From Hermatobates lingyangjiaoensis (Eukaryota > Arthropoda > Insecta > Hemiptera > Hermatobatidae): 64,000 nt of DNA. A model generated the notes under the pieces. It had not been told where the DNA came from. It saw only the letters and a list, made by a program, of their open reading frames with translations, and did not search any database. The DNA lies in contig JAPFBL010000116.1 in NCBI GenBank assembly GCA_026182355.1, positions 248,001-312,000 of the forward strand, read 5' to 3'. Shown one piece after another: positions 1 to 10,885 of the stretch. The first letter of the stretch is position 1, and every line of letters starts with the position of its first letter. The translations under genes and the position numbers were made by a program.

Positions 1-88
1 GCTCCATTGTGGACTCGATCATCAGCTCAACTGCATCCTGAATCCGAACCGATTCATCTGTGACTCTTAATCTCGTATTCAATTTTCC
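1..88 (-). CDS. possible partial coding exon at the window edge
   Basis: Read on the minus strand, 29 codons from 88 down to the window edge stay open, are rich in D, E, V, R and I, and include the run TDESVRIQDAVELMIESTM, which looks more protein-like than random AT-rich DNA here. The stretch is also clearly richer in G+C than its surroundings. A TAA stop in this frame lies at 91-89, so an exon would have to begin after it; an AG directly before 87 is a possible but weak acceptor. The CAGGTAAGG at 95-87 on the same strand could equally be a donor for some upstream exon. I do not recognise the peptide and it does not match the next expected part of a GABA-B receptor. It may be chance. Confidence 0.22.
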
Positions 89-1884
89 TTACCTGGGGGT
101 GAACAAATCTAATTGCGTGGTCATTTAGAGAGACCGTTACGATGTCGGTCTCGAGCTATTACAATGTCAGGGAGTCGTAAAAGAATGTTACTCTAAATAC
201 ATTTAAATTAAACAAAATTTAGAGCCTCTGTGTAGAATCTACTCGGCAATGTAGCTGTCCATAGCTGTAATGAATGCTGGATAATGAATAACTCATACTT
301 TCCGCCTGTAGAATATCAAATAAACCCGATAACAGTGGACGTACAGATAAAAAAACTAGCATATTAGTTTCTTATAAAATGAGGTCATTGAAAGGTATTG
401 TTAAACGACTTTCAAATTAAATTAAAGAGAATTACATTAAAAAACTGTATAAAAATATAGTGAGTCATGTAAGATAATATCCATCAAACAACATCAAGGA
501 TTTTAGAGACCACCCACGATACTAATTTTAAAAATGAAAGCAATGAAAGACTATCCTTGATACCACTTAAGGACAATTGTATGTAAGGTACTTGGGTATA
601 TTTCATACTTACATAAACATACATGACTGTTATTAAGTTTAATCTTAAGGAGATGTTGATTGAATATTTTATAGCCAATGTCTTGTTGCTGCTAAAAATA
701 TTGACCGTCAGTATAGCTAATACAGAGGAAGAATATCCCTTTAATATCTCTGTTAGCTCAATGGCTTTAGCTACATAGTTTGATTCATATCACGGTGATG
801 ATGGAAGTTGATAATGCAATTTAAATTGAGTGACAAAATCAGGAAGCCAATTATTGAAGCCTGGTGATTGATCTTGTCGGTCAAACTATTTCAAAACTGC
901 GTTGATATTGCCAGTTCAATCTATCAGTCTACAAACCACTACCTTGTACACAGTCTATCACAAGATATCAGTTAATGAATAAAGAATTGGTCTCTGATAC
1001 CTGTTGTGTATCGAAGCGGAATTCAATTCAATAGCGTTCAACGATGCCAATCCAAAATAGCAGTCAGTCATGAAATCTTTGTAACAGGATACCATCTTAA
1101 TCGACCCTTTTAATTTCAGTGCTACTAAAAGGGATGCAATATAACTTCAAGGGCAATTAAAAGCAGCCCTTTGCTTTTTATTCGCTCATTCGATGGCCCT
1201 CCATAACTAGCAACCCTTCGGTGATTGTACTCATTCGCCACCATTAACTAAATTATACCAACCAGCCGTTTCGTCCCAAAAGAACCGTAGTTTTCTTTTT
1301 TATATGAAATTATTTTCATATCGTTATATATTATGGAATCCATACTGTAATTATATAAACAATTAGTAATTAGTAATTTTATAATTACTAATTATCATGA
1401 TAGATGTAATGATACATGAATTATCTATTATTTAATACCCTTGTACTGGCAATGACTATCAGATCCGACAACTTTTGAACATTCAATATAAAATGACCAC
1501 GTCTGGGACCTCAACTACTCGAAGAAACAAGAATTTGCCTAAAGATGTCTGTACAAACAGTCGAATCATGTCGCAGGAATAATCTAATGTAAATACGTAT
1601 ACAGTCTCCAACAACCCACAAAAAACACCAAAAGCAATAAAAAGGATACCTTCTTATACAGTGACAGCAATGTCTATTGCCAGTATTCGTGTATACCAAG
1701 GGAGTGTAAGACCTTAAAACTTCCTGACAGAACTTCAAGGGTTCATCGCTTGGAAACCAGTTTCAACAGAAATCTGGCACTAATCAAGAACAGACTAAGG
1801 GATATCTACGTCAAGAAGCTGATGTCACATGACAGCACATGGATTTCCTGAGAGAGTATGAGTCCTCTAAATATTTTTGATGAT
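89..1884. other. AT-rich non-coding stretch
   Basis: No gene or recognisable element seen. The short frames at 484-678 and 1511-1738 have low-complexity, cysteine- and serine-rich translations without domain features. A small palindrome of TAATTAGTAAT-type sequence lies near 1360-1395. Confidence 0.6.
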
Positions 1885-2040
1885 GATAGAGGTGACTCCA
1901 TAGAAGAGATGTACTATGTACGTGGCTTTCATTAGAGCAGGAAAGAAATAGAACTTCAAAGGACCTCCTACTCCACACAACAAAACAATCACTTCATTTG
2001 GTCATTAAATGGCCTATTACATATCAGATCTAGATAATTT
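1885..2040 (+). repeat. interspersed repeat, copy 1 (related to 34960-35130)
   Basis: Two blocks recur in the same order and orientation near 34965-35120. One is a GAGGTGACTCCA-containing block followed by a short purine-rich run; the other contains TTCATTTGGTCATTAA followed by a TATCAGA block. No tRNA-type boxes or open frame are visible, so the element class is unknown. Divergence suggests an old family. Confidence 0.5.
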
Positions 2041-5000
2041 ATATACATGAAATATTTATATATGAAGTTTAAACCACTATGGAAAAAGGAAAACAATAGA
2101 AAAATTCTCTAAGGCCTTTCAATGTATGTCATCAGAGAGCAAACAAAGTAAAAACTGAGAAGCTAACATAAAAGTAATGGAGAAGGAAGGTAACAAAACA
2201 GCTGGAACCTCAATATGAGTTTCATATTGAATCATATTGAGTTTATTAATTGTGTTTATTAATAAACACGTATTTATTAATTGTGATTTTTCTGCATATA
2301 TAGATATATATCTGTAAATACCAGAAACAAAAGTCAACGTTCAAACGACCCGTAATAAATTTTGAGATAAAAAAAAGATCTTTCGAGCAAGAAAACTTGA
2401 GGTTTTTGAAGGTTATCTTCTCACTGGAACTCTTGTTTCAGTTAATATATGACTCTGATATGGACTTGTTACATTTGTGAAAAGATAATAGTCCCATGTT
2501 TGAATTTCTTACTGTTTTTTTGATGGTGATATATATGTGAATAATTTAGAAAGATTTTCTGCTACATATTTCATGAGTACGATTTTTTTTCCTAGACGAT
2601 TATGCATTTCTTTAATAATCATCTGTTTACCATAACTAATCATTTATCAAGCAATTTTAATTATCAATAAATTCCAACAGTTATTCAAACGTTCCAAATT
2701 AATTTTAACTTTGATAAAGCATTCGTTTATTTGAAGAATCTCTCTACATCTAAAACATTTACAACGAAATATTTTAACATTTGCTATCTATTTCTCTTTT
2801 GAAATCTATTGAACCGTTCAGAATTCATTCCTACATTTGAAATCTGTTCCACTGTGTGTAATATATTCCTCTATTTGAAATATATTCTTTCATCTGGAAC
2901 CTATTACATGGTTAGAATATATTTGTCGTCTACAATTTAACCCTATATCTGGAATAATTTATTATTCGCAATTTATTCCTCCATTTGTTATTTACCATTC
3001 CGTTTGCAGTAGTTAAGTGTCTCCGATTTCTGTCTCTGCGACTGTTTTTAATTTACTATTTTGTATAGAATTTATCATTCTGTTTAAAATATAATTGCAC
3101 CTCCTATAAATATTCCTGGTTTATATAATTATTCCCGCTTCTAAAAAACTTTAATTTCACGATTACTCTGCTTTGTGAGCAGTATTCCCCATTGCAATAT
3201 AATATGCAACAGGTATTCAATATGTAATCCATTCTGAATTTATTTCTTTATCTGCAATCTTTTACTCCGTCTAAAATAATTTGTTAGTCCGTATTACCAT
3301 CTTTTATCTGGAATTATAACTATTTCTTACCTATTTCTGTTCGGCAATCTATTCTTGTATTTATCTATTCAATTTGTAATATATAATAGACTATTCTAAA
3401 TCTTTCTGAGAACAGCATAATGATTTACCTGAATTATCATCTATTTACTAAATGATGTAACAGTAATTTCCAATGTCATAAGGCTATTAGATGGACTATG
3501 TCCGAACTTTAAACTTAACAATAAATTCATATAAAAATTAAAGTAATAGCATTAACTTGTGTTGAAATCTCATTATTGTCACCACAATTGTCCTAGGGAA
3601 ACAATAAAAAATTGTAGTAGATTTTACAATTATAGAAATTCTATGTTTGTATCTAAGTCTCTTTACTCGATAGGGTATTTATAAACATCAAAATTACAAC
3701 GATTCGGACTTCATTTTTCCAGTAAAATTTTAGAGTAAAACAAAAATCTGGAAGTTAGTATATTTCTATATATTAAAAAAAAAAGTCCTAATATATAAGA
3801 AATGAAGTCTTTAAGAGTTGTATGTGCATGACTTTTAAATGACATCTAAGTCTAAATCTGAGCAAATCATAAATGATGAAAAATATGGAAAATTGATAAC
3901 GAATAATTCAGAGTAAAATAATTTATAAAGAAAAGATTTTATAAAACATTTGATAACAATTTTTTGATTACAAATTTTAATCTCTAAAACTTTTAATCAA
4001 AACATGTTTCTCTGTCAGAAATGCCATATAAGTTATCAACATTTTAAAATAGAATTGGTGTTTTTCATTTATTTGAGTTTGAACATTCAGTTGTCGTTGA
4101 CGCAGGTTTTCATACTGTTGATGTTTATATTGATTTTTCTTTCTTTAAGTTTTAATCATGTTTTATCCGTTTGTATTTCATTCTTTTACTGAAATTAAGA
4201 ACTGTAATCTAATTGCTAAAAATTATTCTTATCATAAATTATGAGCACAGCAAGAACTTCATAGCTAACCGTTTACGGTTATATGATAGTTTAATTGTAA
4301 GAAATCTAATTTAAATGTGTTGCTGATACATTGCCGTAGAGAAATGATAAAGTTAGTGTACCAATATTTTTAGCAACAAAAATAAACGGTCGAGTTAATT
4401 GGCATTACCACTATGAATGTGGTTCAGTCCTTTAAATATTTAAAATCATTTTTTTAAATATTGTTCAAAACGAAGATCTTTGCTTTATTAATATCTACGA
4501 TCCGTATATTTTGGTTTTCGTCTTTCCATTTGGTCGGTCGTATAACATTACTGTTTGAACTTCGGTGAACTCACTATTGGTGAGGAATCACTGGATATAG
4601 TCAATTTAGAGGGGGTCATATAGTTTACTAGGATCTCTCTTAGTACACTGGATTACTCGGATCACTATACTTACCTCTCTGTATAAGTGAGAGATATTAC
4701 AGAGATATTAGAGAGATATTACTTATCTCTCACTATACCGACATTCAAATAGCTACCAATTGCAGACAGCTTCTAACGAAGACCGTTATTTTTTGCTTTC
4801 GGCTTGCTCTTCAGAACAGGTATTAAAATAATTATAATTATTTTTTCACCAAGAAGATGTAACTTGTTTTATACTCTTTACAAGTTCTTTTAATGTATTT
4901 GTTTTTATATTAGACTTCTTCATTAAATAAAGTTTAATAGAAATGGAAGTACTTCGTTAAACCAGGGCTTCTGGCAGACTACACATGTGCAGCACATTAG

Positions 5001-5960
5001 GTCAGCCCTGCCACCAAGAAAAGTAGGCCTTCATCATTCAGCAAGAAATAAGATAGCTGAATCATGAAATAGCAAAAATAATAAAAGGAAAATTATATAT
5101 TTCTAATCGCATAAATTAGCAGATTTAAAAATATACTGTTGAAGCAGATATATGTAGAGATATTTTTTAAATGATCAACGGTTTACATATATATACGAAT
5201 ATATATACATACATATATACATATATGAAAAAAGAGAACTGTAAAGCAGATAATTCTAAAGAGTCTATGCATTACAGAGACCTTTTCTGATGATCTATGA
5301 TTTACACAGATAAGCTGAGCATAATTAAATACATTCTGTTAACATGGGTATATATAACGAAACCTTTTTTGAAAGAGCTATGATTTGCACAGTTGAAACA
5401 GTTGATAGTGAAATATACTGTTAAACGTGATATATATTATTTAAAAAATATACAAATTTTTTTAAAAGAGGTGTTTTTATAGGTGCAACAGAGAATAATG
5501 AAACTCATACTATTAGATAAATATGAACATCAACAACTTTTTTAAAGGAGCTGTTTCATTAGAATCAGAAGGAGAAATTTTCTGAAATGTTTTCTAAAAA
5601 TAAAAGCTGCCTTTAGTACCTTTTTGTTGACTAGAGTGATGTTTGCAATTATTTGCTATTGTTAGTGACCATACACCTTAAAAAATAGATATCATAAAGT
5701 AAAACAGCATTTTCATCTCTTTATAATCACACAGTAGCACATAGTAATAATATGTATGTATGTTTGGACATTGTGCCATTTGATAGGCAAACGTGGTTGT
5801 GGCTTGAACCAACCAATATCTGAGAAACATGATTTCTTTATAATAACCCATAACGTTCTCGCTCTCTATTTTTGACCTTCTTCATGCACTGGGCTATCTA
5901 CACCACTACTTGAATTAGTTTGACATCCAAAATGCTTTGAAAGTTGCAAGTTAAATATTT
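2041..5960. other. AT-rich non-coding stretch with one small palindrome
   Basis: No supportable gene. At 4687-4733 the sequence GTGAGAGATA is repeated in inverted form around three tandem GAGATATTA-like units. The frame at 4004-4192 is hydrophobic low-complexity translation of T-rich DNA. Around 4962-5030 a G+C-richer patch beginning CAGGGCTTCTGGCAG resembles a transposon end, but no partner end was found. Confidence 0.55.
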
Positions 5961-6239
5961 TTGAATTTGTCACACAATAAAACAATGATTATTAACAAAG
6001 AAACAACACATTTTGATTATGTAATCAATAGGTTAAGCAAAGAAGACATGTAATAGCAGAAGGTCTTCATAACAGGTTAGTTTAAACAGATATAAATCCC
6101 ATATTATTTTTGCTAATGTTATGCCTTTTGAAGGCTTAATGGGGCTATTTGAAGGATTATTTGTAACTCTCAATAAATGTACCTGAGACCCATTTTCTGA
6201 GACTTTTTATCGTTTCGTAAGTTACCATATGCATTTTTT

Positions 6240-6327
6240 AAATACCTTTTAAATAAGTACTTAATTGCGGCTCGCGAACCATTTCAAATTTTGAAGAATG
6301 GACAATAAAGCAACTTGGCCACCCCTG
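6240..6327 (-). mobile_element. hAT-type transposon terminus
   Basis: On the minus strand this starts CAGGGGTGGCCAAGTTG and continues into a GGTTCGCGAGCCGC block. A CAGGGGTGGCCAA start followed by a CGCGGGCCGC-like block is characteristic of hAT superfamily ends (established family knowledge). The terminus is at 6327 and the element would extend to lower coordinates. I could not identify the opposite end, a transposase frame or an 8-bp target duplication, so this is a decayed or partial copy. Confidence 0.5.
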
Positions 6328-7298
6328 TACTATGCTTTTGAGAATCTCATAAACTACGATACATCATGTATGATGATATTATAGTTCCCCAACAAACACA
6401 GTATCAATGACCACCATTTAGTATTTTGTGTTTCAGTTTCAAAAAGGTCATAAGTTATTCCTGTATACTTTAGTAACTTCAGTATTCTAAAAGTTGATAA
6501 AAAGGACATTATTTAAACATAATCTGATGGATATTACTATATTTATTGTTAAAAATATTGTATTATCTATAACTTTTTTATTTTGCACTGTGTCACTGTG
6601 TCTATAGTATATTATTTCTATTAATGTATTTTTTTTATTACTCCCACATTATCTAATCTACTGGAGATATTCTTTAACCCTTTAAAAAGAAATACTGTTA
6701 TGTATTAAAGATATTCATAAACAATATGATTATTTTTACCTGATTAAAAAAAAAAATAGCCTATCAAAATGATGGTAGTAACAATAAACTTCTAAACAGT
6801 GTGGACATATCTAATAATATTTTATTTGAAGTTGTCAAAAAAAGAGCGAAATGTGCGACATCGAGATTTATTTTGAATTATAATTTCTGCACTTGTATCA
6901 GTTTCTTTCTATTGAGAGCTTTTTCTCAAAGGGCATTCAAAAGCAGTGAATAGAAAAGATTTGAAAGACTGCAAGGTATCTCCTTTATTGGTCACTGACA
7001 GCGTGTAAATGATTTGTAAGCAAACTCGGCTCGCCTTTCTTAAACTTTCTCAAAGAATTCAACCTATATCCCCTATATTATTATCACTGAGTCACATATT
7101 TCACCTGCTCCACCAGTGCACTCTTAATCATTATTATTTATTTTATTTATATTAAAATAGATATATTGGTTTTACTGGCAACATCAACTGTTCATATTGT
7201 TCCTTCCAAGTTATCAGATATATGTATATATATTTTGAAATTCGAATATTTAGGGAACAGTTCTTCGTTAATACACGTGAGATTGAATTTACGGCCTA
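6328..7298. other. AT-rich non-coding stretch
   Basis: No gene or repeat family recognised between the hAT end and the PLE fragment. Short frames at 7166-7476 are shadows of the PLE fragment on the other strand. Confidence 0.6.
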
Positions 7299-7490
7299 TT
7301 ATACTTCAATTAATTTTTTGGATACCTTTTCTAAATCCCTTAAGAGTCTTTTAAATTCACCAGGAACTTGGTACATCAACTCACAATATGTTTTGTTTTC
7401 CGTGCTTTTATTTCTTCCGACGTTTCGGTCGTCTTCGACCATCATCAGGGTGTCACACGTATATAAAATATCTTGAAAACTATAGAACAT
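7299..7490 (-). pseudogene. Penelope-like element ORF fragment (N-terminal region)
   Basis: The 63-residue frame ends in a basic, helical segment with the pattern ELMYQVP...LLRDLEKVSKKL. A second frame at 55775-55966 has the same arrangement (QLIYLIP...CRTLEKLSKKV) followed by HFFETC and a Q-P, a pattern I associate with the region before the reverse transcriptase of Penelope-like elements. Upstream in the same reading direction is a hammerhead-like motif (7417-7448), fitting a copy that runs from pseudo-LTR into ORF. The frame stops at 7299 with no reverse transcriptase after it, so this is a truncated copy. The first residues are just the motif region translated, so the Met at 7490 is unlikely to be a real start. 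Confidence 0.45.
7417..7448 (-). ncRNA. hammerhead-like ribozyme motif (PLE pseudo-LTR)
   Basis: Minus strand: CTGATGA at 7448-7442, one unpaired T, stem II GGTCG/CGACC (5 bp) with an AAGA loop, then GAAA at 7426-7423 followed by CGTC. The ACGT after GAA is self-complementary and followed by C, which would give a GUC cleavage site if two molecules paired through stem III. Variants without a usable stem III that act as dimers are known from Penelope-like elements. The extra base between core and stem II departs from the canonical hammerhead. Activity is not shown. Confidence 0.6.
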
Positions 7491-7638
7491 TTTTAAATAT
7501 TTATATATAACACTCTAATATCATAATGAACTACTAAATAGAATGTAAAGATTTAAACTGGCCGGTTGGGATTTCCATTACATGCAACAAACGGGGAAGC
7601 ATGTTATATATTAATCCAAACAGGGCAACAAATGTTTC

Positions 7639-7905
7639 ATAGTAAACCACGGAAACAGAACAAAGTTACGAACACACTTACTGTCTCTAATTCTTAGTTG
7701 AACCGACATCAGGAGAGTTGAGATAGGGACACTAAGAGCAGTTAAGAAGCGACTGTTCGAAGCGAAGGTTGGAGACGGTTGGTATTTAATGCGCTTCGCA
7801 AAAGTGCGCTTGTTGTCCCTGTCTCAACTCTCATGATCACGGCTTAACCAAAAATTAGAGACCGTAAGTCTGTTCGTATCTTTGTTCTGTGTACGTGGTT
7901 TGCTG
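7639..7905. mobile_element. fold-back MITE, family shared with 18353-18478
   Basis: A long imperfect inverted repeat. The left arm (about 7639-7731) and right arm (about 7817-7905) pair outward from AGTAAACCACGGA and its counterpart, through blocks matching AACACACTTA and GAGAGTTGAGA. The outer 40 bases match both ends of the element at 18353-18478, so this is a dispersed family. No coding capacity. It directly abuts the PLE tail starting near 7906. Confidence 0.6.
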
Positions 7906-8038
7906 ACCCAAGACTCAGTTGGGTTTTTGACTCTGACGAAGACCGCTTGTTACGGTTGAAAGATCTTAGTCTTGTTTTCCCATTTCTTATTGTGGTTTGA
8001 TCATTGATTGTTGTTTCACGTGTTTATGTGAAATCTTT

Positions 8039-8040
<2 letters not shown>
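7906..8040 (+). repeat. PLE tail, family A (pseudo-LTR end)
   Basis: One of at least eight copies of the same tail in the window. Order: a GGGTTTTTGACT block, the CTGACGA motif, a TTGTGGTTTGATCATTGATTG block, a TTTCACGTGTTTATGTGAAATC palindrome-like block, then a (TA)n tract. The assignment to a PLE rests on 51244-51625, where the same tail follows a PLE endonuclease C-terminus. Confidence 0.6.
7933..7972 (+). ncRNA. hammerhead-like motif, PLE family A
   Basis: CTGACGA at 7933-7939 (position 7 of the hammerhead core tolerates any base), one unpaired A, stem II GACCG/CGGTT (5 bp with one G-U), 7-base loop, GAAA at 7958-7961, then a self-complementary AGATCT. The best-preserved copy of family A. 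Confidence 0.5.

Positions 8041-8094
<54 letters not shown>
8041..8094. repeat. (TA)n microsatellite
   Basis: Nearly pure TA dinucleotide tract directly after a PLE family A tail. PLE tails at 8700, 18130, 39012, 41230, 50890, 54565 and 55540 also abut TA tracts. Confidence 0.9.
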
Positions 8095-8096
<2 letters not shown>

Positions 8097-8184
8097 AATT
8101 CAAATGAAATCACTTCCAAAAAGACCATACACTTTAAAAAGAGAAAACAACAAAAATCAATAACAGATAATAGGACTCACTTTC

Positions 8185-8216
8185 AATATTTCGATAATTT
8201 TAGCGGTTATCTTCAG
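8185..8216 (-). repeat. decayed PLE tail motif
   Basis: Minus strand CTGAAGA at 8216-8210 and GAAA at 8192-8189 in the right order and spacing. The stem between them pairs only imperfectly, so any ribozyme fold is probably lost. Confidence 0.3.
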
Positions 8217-8520
8217 AAAAGTAGGTCGAGTGACGATCTTCAAAGTAAATTCAGCGGTTTGAGATAAGAGCCACTTAAGATACAAATTTTTCAAAACCCG
8301 AGCCTTAATTTGAGCTGAATTTTTGCTTCAAATCCGAGTGAAATTTCGATACAGAACACGAGCTTGGCTTACGAATTAAAACATGAATCTATCTCGAAGG
8401 TAATAATACAGTATTAGTTTTTGATTATTTCAGATTTCTAGTTATAAGAGTGTTCCACATTCATGTATTACTGTATTGTACATATAATAGTTCATACCAC
8501 AAAAAAAATGGGCAAAATGG

Positions 8521-8712
8521 CTAAGATCGTTCAACCGAAACAAGCGTTATTCGTCAGAGTCAAAAACCCAAATGAGTCAAAAGACTCAGACTCTGACGAA
8601 GACTGCTTGTTACGGTTGAAAGATCTTAGTCTTTTTTTTTTATTTCTTATTGTGGTTTGAATATTGATTGTTTTTTTACTTGTTTATTGTGAAATCTTTA
8701 TATATATATATA
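8521..8712. repeat. head-to-head pair of PLE family A tails
   Basis: The left half (about 8518-8562) is a family A tail on the minus strand with CTGACGA at 8557-8551 and the last core base changed (GAAC). The right half (about 8575-8712) is a plus-strand copy with CTGACGA at 8593-8599 and GAAA at 8618-8621, ending in a TA tract. They meet through a GAGTCAAAAGACTC palindrome. The apparent reading frame across it is simply the tail translated. Confidence 0.55.
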
Positions 8713-10569
8713 TATGAACTCTTAGAGGATCCATCATGATTTCACTGACTCAGTAGTTCGTTCTTGTGATGAGTGACATTCAGAACTCCAGATGTTCTTC
8801 TGATTGCAAGATTTAAGAGGAACATTCCTATGAACTGTTTAAAAGAACATTTACTTACTAAGGAAATGTGCCATTCACCTGGTAAAACATTAATTACCAA
8901 AACTTTATTATTCATATCTTAAACTTGTTAAGAGAATTATTTATAAAATATATTAAATTACTGTAATAGTATTAGGTAAAAAAAATTAATACTCACGTTA
9001 TTATTTTTACAATTTTATTTAGTTTTAACTACTGTATTTCTTAGTTTAATATCTTAACATCATATCTTTTAACCTAACTTTATTACATAATTTCTATAAG
9101 AATTACTTTTTACAATTCATTATAGGTGTAATATTTTAAACCATCACCTTGTTATGGAGCACTGAAGTGCAATACATGGGGTATATTACATAGTACATGC
9201 TGAAACAAAATCCTCTAAACAAAAGCACCATTTAAAGCAAAATCATCCCTCCATTTAAGTTATGTCTTTAAGAATACATACAGCTTAGGATCCAATTCCT
9301 AATACATGAATACATATTTCAAACTTTGAATCTAAGCACCGTGCATTTATTTAACCCCAATATACCCCTACTACTTTTTTCAGTTTATCAGAGTCTCTTC
9401 CTCTTTGTTTCCAGGAGAAAAATTTCCAATTTTATTTGTACTTAAGTTACTACTTAAAAAAAAAACTAAAAAGTTATGTTTTAATCTTTCCCTGGAGTAT
9501 GAAAAAAAAAGTTTAGTGTATATGTATTCTATTTTTGAAAATAATGGATTTTTTTACAATTCAATTTCCTGTCTACTGGAAATAATACTAGTTTAAAAAA
9601 CTTATAAAACTTTCTAACAGTCCTTCTCCTCTACTTCGCGGAAATCTAATTACAGAATGCAGATAAAGTATCAAGATTTCAGTTCCTCAATATTTTGTTT
9701 AAAATATTTCAAGTTTAGTTCCCTTGAATTAGGAACTTTTACAATTATTTTTCAGTATTAAATAATTTTGAACAAATATTTATAAAAAAAAATCTAAATA
9801 CAAATATTTAATATAAGCAAAAACTTTTCAGTCAAATTATATTCTTTCTTTGATTACAGGTAAAAGTAAACCAGGGAGCACATAAGAGTTAATAAAATTA
9901 CAAATATACCCAAGTAATGGCATTTTAATGAAATATATATCAATAGTTGTAGGGGTTCAGGGTTAAGTGATGTCATATTCCGATTTTATAGTGCAGGATG
10001 AGGAGTTTGTGGAGAGATAACTTGTGAAAACATCTGGAATGATCTTATAAAAGGAGATACAGTTAGGAATGAAGCCAATAGATCTACTTCTTACTAACCA
10101 TCAAAAGAAGAATAAAAATCTAATAATCAAGCGATAAAAGAAATAACCAATGTGATTTAAGTATTGAGAACTTGGGAGAAATGATTTGCTAATATGTTTC
10201 AAAATACACTATTTTGATATAATATATATAGGTTACATATAATGTGTTATATCGATCTAAGTAGAGAAATATTTCTTATTTTGACGTAACAGGTGTAGGT
10301 TATATACATAATAATATGTAACATGTCAGTCCAATGTAAAATGTCAATGTAACGTACAATGAAACATGTCAATCCAGATCAAAATATAATTGCTAGACTA
10401 CTTGTGACCCGTTGGATCATCCAACAACTTCGTTTTTAATGCAATATGTTCACATAAATGCAGACAAACTCTAAATTAATTCATTTTTAATAATAAACAT
10501 ATCTTAATAAGAGAAATTAAGATAGTTATTTTTATTTAAATTTTTGTACAATTTGATTTTTCTAAAAAA
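8713..10569. other. AT-rich non-coding stretch
   Basis: No gene, tRNA box or known repeat recognised. The frame at 9405-9596 is low-complexity K/L/F translation. Confidence 0.6.
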
Positions 10570-10885
10570 AAACTTTGTTTTCTTTCTGTTTGACCCTCTG
10601 AGAGCAACATGTAATTCGTCATGTGGAAATGTTGTTTTACATAAATGAACTAAAATTTTCTGTAGAGTCTCTCCTTGAGACTTATGAATAGTCATGGTAA
10701 ATGCTAACTGAATTAAGTTCTTAAAAAAGGAATGTTGTCATCTTCAGATAAAACGATTTTGCATCTTGGAAATAAAACTATTTCCCCATGACACCGTGAT
10801 GCGATAATATTAAAACAATGATATTATCATAAAGCTCCTCAGTTATTAGTTCTGTTCCATTACATAATCGCGGTGGATCAATGAT
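10570..10885 (-). pseudogene. Helitron-type PIF1-like helicase, C-terminal fragment
   Basis: Minus-strand translation, with frame changes, gives the end of a PIF1-family helicase in the expected order: PRLCNGTELITEEL, then GEIVLFPRCKIVLSEDDNIPF, then AFTMTIHKSQGETLQ (helicase motif V region), then FPHDELHVALR (motif VI region; usually H-GQLYVALSR). These are typical of the helicase domain of Helitron rolling-circle transposons. In-frame stops and at least one frameshift between the blocks show it is dead, and the final S of the ALSR motif is lost. A cellular PIF1 pseudogene is possible but less likely, because a second, inverted copy of the same stretch is at 45577-45905. Confidence 0.7.

Noticed and set aside
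1..93. CAGGTAAGG at 95-87 (minus) as the donor of a short first exon reading MTTQLDLFTP
   Set aside because: The exon would be about ten codons after an in-frame stop, with no other support.
5280..5310. CTGATGA at about 5288 as a hammerhead core
   Set aside because: No stem II and no GAAA at the right distance.
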